Both the position numbers and the translations under genes were made by a program. A DNA stretch of 28,220 nt from JAKJEP01 sp964580995 (GTDB taxonomy: Bacteria > Planctomycetota > Phycisphaerae > Sedimentisphaerales > SM23-30). The stretch spans positions 1-28,220 of the forward strand of contig CAZOMV010000080.1 in NCBI GenBank assembly GCA_964580995.1, given 5' to 3'. Positions 23,636-28,220 of this stretch are shown here, piece by piece. The notes under the pieces were generated by a model. The model did no database searches. It was not told the origin of the DNA and saw only the letters and a program-made list of their open reading frames with translations. Position 1 is the stretch's first letter; each line of letters starts with the position of its first letter.

Positions 23636-24862
23636 TTAGCGATTAGAAGCCGGACCATCCGTCCCGATTTCCATATGGCTGCTGTCGATCAAACGATAGC
23701 GAATCCCCCGCCACAGAATTGTTCGCGTGAACCCGGCAGAGAGAACACAGGCCAGCGTGAAGACCGAGACCAGCGGCTGGAAAAAAACGTCAATCAGGGC
23801 CGATACCCGTAATTTTTTCCGATCTTCCGGTAAAATCCTGGCAATCATAACCTGACGCGTCACCGCTTTGGCCATGGAAAGCACCATCAGAGCCGCGGGT
23901 AATATGGCTGCCAGAGACGCCTGGGGAGAATCCTTTACTGCCAGAGAGACAGTAACGGCCACCCCGATCCAGAAACCGGCCAGATAGTGTCCCAGCCCCG
24001 CTGCCGCCAGCCACCACAACCTGGGCATATAGACCCGGGTGAGTATAAATTGCCGCCGGGCAAAAGAATATAGCTCCGGCCACGACATCTGCTCATAACT
24101 GGCCACAAAACAGGCCGGCACAAACGCAATCGGCAGCTTCGCTTTCTTCACCAGGTAGGTTAGCGTGTAATCATCCGTACAGGCATTTTTCCATATCTCT
24201 GCCACCTTGATTTTTTCAAATATCTCCCGCCGAATCGCCATACTGCCGCCCCAGGCTGAATTCCAGGAATGGGGACCCAGCAGCGAGGCAATATAGGCGT
24301 TGATGGCCGAGAGCACCTGGCTGCTCAGCCGCCGATCCGTCGGCACAAACCAGCGATAGCCCGTCGATGCTCCAAAATCGCTCCGCCGCAGCGGGTGTAC
24401 CAGGGCTTTCATCCAGTGCCGCTTCAAACAAACATCCGAATCCACAAACGCGAAAACCTCCCGGTCTGGCGGAGCCGCCTCACAGGCCGCCAATTGGTTA
24501 TGCACCTTTTGGCTGCAATTTCGGGCCAGACCCGCAATAAGGATTCTCGCCCTGACCCCTTTGCCTGCCGCTTCGTGCCGGGCCAGAATGGCGACCAGCC
24601 GCTCATAGGCGGGATCCCTCTGGCTTTCCACCACAAAAAGAATCTCATAATCGGGATAATCCTGCTGAAAAAAGGATTCCATGTTTTGCTCAAAGGTGGT
24701 ATCCAGCCCTTTACAGGGTGCAATCAGAACCACCCGCGGCTGGTACTCCGATTCCTTGGGACAATACTTCCGCAGCGTATAAATCAGGTGCCGGTACGCT
24801 TCCAGCAAAACCAATCCCTGTACCAGCAGGATAATAACCGCAAAAAAATAATACAAAATCAT
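23636..24862 (-). CDS. Membrane family-2 glycosyltransferase, ceramide glucosyltransferase-like
   Basis: The 408-residue product has an N-terminal membrane segment (about 2-24), a GT2 catalytic domain with APCKG (48-52), VDSDVC (DSD 141-143), ACTDDYTL (TDD 229-231) and FARRQFILTR (268-276, the place of the Q/RxxRW-like motif), then three or so C-terminal membrane segments (about 284-380). This order matches ceramide glucosyltransferase/HpnI-type enzymes, which transfer a sugar to a lipid on the cytoplasmic face. The lipid acceptor is not known. It follows truD after 12 bases, so it is probably in the rbsK-truD transcript. No hairpin terminator follows. Confidence 0.86.
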   Translation of the reverse strand: MILYYFFAVIILLVQGLVLLEAYRHLIYTLRKYCPKESEYQPRVVLIAPCKGLDTTFEQNMESFFQQDYPDYEILFVVESQRDPAYERLVAILARHEAAGKGVRARILIAGLARNCSQKVHNQLAACEAAPPDREVFAFVDSDVCLKRHWMKALVHPLRRSDFGASTGYRWFVPTDRRLSSQVLSAINAYIASLLGPHSWNSAWGGSMAIRREIFEKIKVAEIWKNACTDDYTLTYLVKKAKLPIAFVPACFVASYEQMSWPELYSFARRQFILTRVYMPRLWWLAAAGLGHYLAGFWIGVAVTVSLAVKDSPQASLAAILPAALMVLSMAKAVTRQVMIARILPEDRKKLRVSALIDVFFQPLVSVFTLACVLSAGFTRTILWRGIRYRLIDSSHMEIGTDGPASNR

Positions 24863-24874
24863 AGGATGACCATA

Positions 24875-26116
24875 TTAAATGTTATTTTTAGTAATTTCCT
24901 GCAGCAGGGTGGTGGCATAACAGCCGGAATCCAGCTCAAAACGCAGTTCCAAAAACTCCCCCACCGGATCAACCCCGCTGGATATCTGCACATCCCGGGG
25001 TTGAAACCGTAAAGGACGACGGCCGCCCCGCAGCCGGTATTGGTCGATTTTGTCCAGCAAAGAGGGTGAAAACTCCGTTTCCGCCAGTGCCTCTTTCTCA
25101 ATTACCCCCGCCGGACCGGTCGCTTCCGTCAGGTGCTTGCCCAGCAGCGGCCCCGTCGGGCTGATCTCAAACCGGTCACAACGGCCCTGCTCCGCCTGGG
25201 CATCTTCCACCCGGAAACAGGCGCCATTCTCATGCTTATAGGCCATATCGCCGGTCAGCAGCCGGTCGATATCCGGCATCCGAGCCACGACCACCCGATT
25301 AAAAATCTCCGACTGAAACGCCGAAACAAACAACCGCTTTAAATTCTTGTCAATCGCGTGGGAAGCGGCCTTCTTGTTCCCTTTTTTATGGATCAGGGCC
25401 GCCAGCGCCTTGCGGTGGTCGCGAAAATGACCCGGCCAGCATTCAATCGCCTTCTCATACTCCCCTTCATCATAATATCTCCTGGCCTCCACTTCATGTA
25501 CGGAGTCCCCCGGCTTGGACTGCCCCAAAAACAGATCCATAAATAATTCATACTCACCGGTAACGATCGCTTTTCCCAATATATGCGTGTCACTGCGATT
25601 CCCGAACCGCTGGGGACCGAAATAGTTCGGCACCCCGCGCCGGCATAGAATGTCCAGAATCGACTGGGCCTGTCTTTGCACCTGCTCAAAAGGTACATTC
25701 ATTTCCCGTACCCGGATTATAAAACGATTCCCCTTCAGATGACTGGTCTTCAGCTTATTGCTATGCCGGGCGGTTTCCAAAATCTTGACATTCGGAATCT
25801 CCAGCTCCTTCAGCCGCTGCGGTTCAATATGCTCAATCGAAATCCACTGCCGGGTAATGGCATACGCATCTTTCAAACCCGCGTACCCGATATCCCGGGC
25901 TTGCACACCCAATCCCCGCGCTATCTTGTGCAGCGCGTCCATGGTGCTCAGTCCCTTTTTTTCCATCCAGGCATAAACATGAGTCCCCTCCCCGCTGGCC
26001 GGGTAGAGCGGGATCTCTTCCACCTGAAAGTCCTTTTCACAGGCCTTGATCACCCCGCCGATCCCCGCCATCCCTTCCGTCAACAAAGGATACGTACTTC
26101 GCAAATTCTCCGTCAT
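24875..26116 (-). CDS. truD: tRNA pseudouridine synthase D
   Basis: Enzyme making pseudouridine at position 13 of tRNA. The 413-residue product contains FQVEEIP (30-36), the catalytic motif GYAGLKDAYAITRQW with Asp83, KLKTSHLKGNRF, and the hallmark NYFGPQRFG near 165-175, followed by the TRUD insertion domain and SAFQSEIFN. Length fits the longer TruD group. The start ATG 26116 has a weak GGA upstream. It lies 61 bases after rbsK and 12 before the glycosyltransferase, all on the minus strand. Confidence 0.95.
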   Translation of the reverse strand: MTENLRSTYPLLTEGMAGIGGVIKACEKDFQVEEIPLYPASGEGTHVYAWMEKKGLSTMDALHKIARGLGVQARDIGYAGLKDAYAITRQWISIEHIEPQRLKELEIPNVKILETARHSNKLKTSHLKGNRFIIRVREMNVPFEQVQRQAQSILDILCRRGVPNYFGPQRFGNRSDTHILGKAIVTGEYELFMDLFLGQSKPGDSVHEVEARRYYDEGEYEKAIECWPGHFRDHRKALAALIHKKGNKKAASHAIDKNLKRLFVSAFQSEIFNRVVVARMPDIDRLLTGDMAYKHENGACFRVEDAQAEQGRCDRFEISPTGPLLGKHLTEATGPAGVIEKEALAETEFSPSLLDKIDQYRLRGGRRPLRFQPRDVQISSGVDPVGEFLELRFELDSGCYATTLLQEITKNNI

Positions 26117-26177
26117 ATCATTCCATTTCGGCCCCTGGCCGATACTTCAACTTTACTTTTTCCTGTTTGCTCTTTTC

Positions 26178-27158
26178 TCAGCAGTTTCGCTGCATCAGTC
26201 GCAACACCGTATCCAGATGCGGCATCGACGGCTGAGCGCCAAACTTATGACAGGCCAGCGCCCCGGCCGCCGCCGCAAAACGCGTCGCCTGATACAAGTC
26301 TTTCTCTTTCGCGTACGCCACGGCAAACGCCCCGCAAAATGCGTCGCCCGCCCCCGTGGTATCGACCACCTTGGCGTTGAAGGGCGGTACATGGACAATT
26401 TGTTCTTCCGTGATCGCCAGTGCTCCTCGCCTGCCCATAGTAACCACGACAGTCCTGGCCCCCCGCCGGATCAGAGCCGAACCCGCCAGCTTCGCCCCAT
26501 GAATATCGTTCACCGGCTCCCCGCAAAGCAGCGCCGTCTCATCCTGATTGGGGATCAGCACATCCGCCTGATATAATAAAGGATGAATCCTCTCCGGTGC
26601 CGGCGCCGGATTCAAGATCACCGGCACTTGATGCTGATGCGCCTTCTCAATCGTATAACAGACCGTCTCCTGCGGGATTTCCAACTGCATGACAATAATA
26701 TCCGCCTGGGCAATCAGTGCCGCGCGCTCCTCGATATCTTCCCGGCTGACCAGCAGATTCGCACCGCCGGCGATGCAGATCGCATTTTCCCCCTTGTCAT
26801 CCACCGTGATCGTCGCCACCCCCGTACTGACTCCCTCACTGACCATGATCCCCGCCACATTCACTCCATATCCTTTCAATCCCACCAGCAGCCGCTGCCC
26901 GAAATCATCGTTCCCTACCCGCCCGATCATACTCACCTGCCCCCCGCACCGCGCCGCCGCCACCGCCTGATTGGCCCCCTTGCCCCCCGGCAGCGTCGAA
27001 AAACTCCGCCCCGCGATCGTCTGGCCCGGCTGCGGAATGCTCGCCACCCGGATCACCAGGTCCATATTGATACTGCCGACTACCAGCACCCGGGGTTTGC
27101 CCGCAGTTTCCTGCCGCCGGGCCTCTTCCGCTAAAGAGTCTTCTCTTTCATCCATCAT
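26178..27158 (-). CDS. rbsK: Ribokinase (PfkB family sugar kinase)
   Basis: ATP-dependent kinase making ribose 5-phosphate. The product (326 residues from ATG 27158) has GSINMDLVIRV (about 28-38), the substrate-binding PGGKGANQAVAAARCGG (57-73), NPAPAP, an LIPNQDE segment and the anion-hole/catalytic DTTGAGDAFCGAF with Asp272. These match ribokinase better than other PfkB members. A GTG at 27170 is in frame, but GAGG sits six bases before ATG 27158. No ribose transporter or rbsD is adjacent, so it may act in pentose or nucleoside salvage. It is the first gene of the minus-strand group with truD and the glycosyltransferase. Confidence 0.92.
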   Translation of the reverse strand: MMDEREDSLAEEARRQETAGKPRVLVVGSINMDLVIRVASIPQPGQTIAGRSFSTLPGGKGANQAVAAARCGGQVSMIGRVGNDDFGQRLLVGLKGYGVNVAGIMVSEGVSTGVATITVDDKGENAICIAGGANLLVSREDIEERAALIAQADIIVMQLEIPQETVCYTIEKAHQHQVPVILNPAPAPERIHPLLYQADVLIPNQDETALLCGEPVNDIHGAKLAGSALIRRGARTVVVTMGRRGALAITEEQIVHVPPFNAKVVDTTGAGDAFCGAFAVAYAKEKDLYQATRFAAAAGALACHKFGAQPSMPHLDTVLRLMQRNC

Positions 27159-27421
27159 CACCAACCTCACATATCCTTACGGATCCCTGGCATTCCGGTC
27201 TTAAAGACAGATCCAATTCGATAACCATCCCTATCACCATACTATATACTAAATCCCCCCGCAATTATATTTATACCTTTTTTAACTCATCCCCCCTACC
27301 CCGCTCTTCGTTGGTAATTTAGTCAAAGGAAGCATTGTTTTTAAAGGAGTTCTTGCTACAATAAGATCTTTACATTCGCTCGCTGCTGAGTTTACAGTAA
27401 AATTGGCCTGAGACGATAGTT
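27159..27421. other. Divergent intergenic region between rbsK and truA
   Basis: It contains the truA promoter candidate at 27335-27362 and, on the minus strand, a perfect TATAAT (27269-27264) without a good -35 box, which could serve rbsK. No hairpin with a T run or RNA gene was seen. Confidence 0.4.
27335..27362 (+). promoter_or_regulatory. Extended -10 promoter candidate for truA
   Basis: TTGTTT (27335-27340), 16 bp, then TACAAT (27357-27362) preceded by TG at the extended -10 position (TGCTACAAT). The predicted start is about 50 bases before ATG 27422. Confidence 0.55.
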
Positions 27422-28189
27422 ATGAACCAAACGCAAAACCGTCCGGATTATCCGCGCAAGGTCAAGCTGACCATTGCCTATGACGGCAGCGGCTATCACG
27501 GCTGGCAACGGCAGCCCGGCGGCGTCCTCACCGTCCAGGAAACCCTGGAACACGCCCTGGCCCACGTCGTCCAGCATCCCGTCGCTGTCCGCGGCGCCGG
27601 CCGCACCGATACCGGTGTCCATGCCGCCGGACAGGTAGCCGCCTTCTACACCAATTCCCCCATCCCAGCCGAACGGTTCTCCCATGCCCTCAACAGCCGG
27701 CTTCCCGCCGACATTCGCATCCGGCAGACCGAGGATGTGGACTTCGCCTTCGATCCCATCCTCTCCGTCCGCACCAAGCTCTATCGCTATACCGTCTTCA
27801 ATCATGCCGACCTGCCCCCCCAGGCCGACAAATATTCCTACCACTTCTGGAAAACCTGCTCCGTCGAACCCATGCAGCAGGCCGCCAAATTCTTCGTCGG
27901 CCAGCACGATTTCACCAGCTTCTCCGCCGCCGGCTCCGTCCGCCAGACCATGGTCCGCACCCTCCTCCGCTGCCAGGTCCATCGCAAATACCACTGGATC
28001 TACTTCGATCTGGAAGCCGATGGTTTTCTCTACCACATGGTCCGCAATATCGTTGGTACGCTGCTGGAAATCGGCCGCGGCCACTGGCCCCCGGAATCCA
28101 TTCCGGAAATTCTCGCCGCCCAAAATCGCGCCGCCGCCGGCCCCATGGTCCCGCCCAACGGCCTCTGTATGCAGTGGATAAAATATTGA
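27422..28189 (+). CDS. truA: tRNA pseudouridine synthase A
   Basis: Enzyme making pseudouridine at positions 38-40 of the tRNA anticodon arm. The 255-residue product has the N-terminal AYDGSGYHGWQRQP (19-32), the catalytic GAGRTDTGVHAAGQVA with Asp63, KLYRYTVFN, GQHDFTSF and the C-terminal FLYHMVRNIVGTLLEIGRG, all in family order and at family length. The ribosome site before ATG 27422 is weak. It is transcribed away from rbsK. A second pseudouridine synthase, truD, lies 1.3 kb away on the other strand. Confidence 0.96.
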   Translation: MNQTQNRPDYPRKVKLTIAYDGSGYHGWQRQPGGVLTVQETLEHALAHVVQHPVAVRGAGRTDTGVHAAGQVAAFYTNSPIPAERFSHALNSRLPADIRIRQTEDVDFAFDPILSVRTKLYRYTVFNHADLPPQADKYSYHFWKTCSVEPMQQAAKFFVGQHDFTSFSAAGSVRQTMVRTLLRCQVHRKYHWIYFDLEADGFLYHMVRNIVGTLLEIGRGHWPPESIPEILAAQNRAAAGPMVPPNGLCMQWIKY

Positions 28190-28220
28190 CGGAACCGCCA
28201 AAAGTCGATATTGTCATACA
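28174..28220 (+). CDS. Possible start of a further gene, cut by window end
   Basis: A frame open to the window end overlaps the end of truA, with GTG 28174 or TTG 28186 as possible starts (TTG would overlap the truA stop). It reads LTEPPKVDIVI, the last part resembling a first beta strand. No ribosome site is clear and 15 codons are too few to identify it. Confidence 0.25.
   Translation, partial: MDKILTEPPKVDIVI

Noticed and set aside
1..28220. CRISPR array, insertion sequence, phage or integration site
   Set aside because: No regularly spaced repeats, transposase or integrase frame, or duplicated ends next to the tRNA were seen.

Overview
The window looks like chromosomal DNA from a Planctomycetota bacterium, most likely of the class Phycisphaerae. 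The reasons are a secreted protein ending in an EF-hand/NWL-Cys tail (1-132), many Tat-exported Gfo/Idh/MocA oxidoreductases, DUF1080 and FG-GAP proteins, and a short histone H1-like protein. The lineage is inferred from gene content; no rRNA is present to confirm it.

Left part (1-5191): the end of a secreted protein on the + strand, then a minus-strand housekeeping block: tRNA-Leu(CAG) with its own consensus promoter, argS, a small putative lipoprotein, rsfS and dnaK. dnaK has a recognisable promoter and a perfect rho-independent terminator just before rsfS.

Centre (5538-22605): about 17 kb of twelve tightly spaced + strand genes ending at one strong terminator (22637-22677). In order: FG-GAP beta-propeller, Tat-exported Gfo/Idh/MocA oxidoreductase, DTE-like ketose 3-epimerase, two tandem Tat-exported oxidoreductases, a HEAT-repeat/DUF1080 fusion, a TIM-barrel isomerase/epimerase, a right-handed beta-helix protein, a fourth Tat-exported oxidoreductase, a Tat-exported TIM-barrel epimerase, a GH99/GH71-like lipoprotein, a cytoplasmic Gfo/Idh/MocA oxidoreductase and a cupin with a sugar-isomerase-like metal site. 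I infer a carbohydrate-utilisation locus built on sugar oxidation and epimerisation, probably through 3-keto-sugar chemistry, with much of it outside the cytoplasm. It contains no transporter, SusC/D pair, sulfatase or regulator. This is the most likely place for an incompletely described system.

Right part (22677-28220): minus-strand FabZ-like dehydratase and a 56-residue histone H1-like protein with a consensus promoter, then a minus-strand group of ribokinase, TruD and a membrane glycosyltransferase. truA is on the + strand, followed by a possible start of another gene at the edge. No rRNA, CRISPR array, insertion sequence or phage gene was seen.
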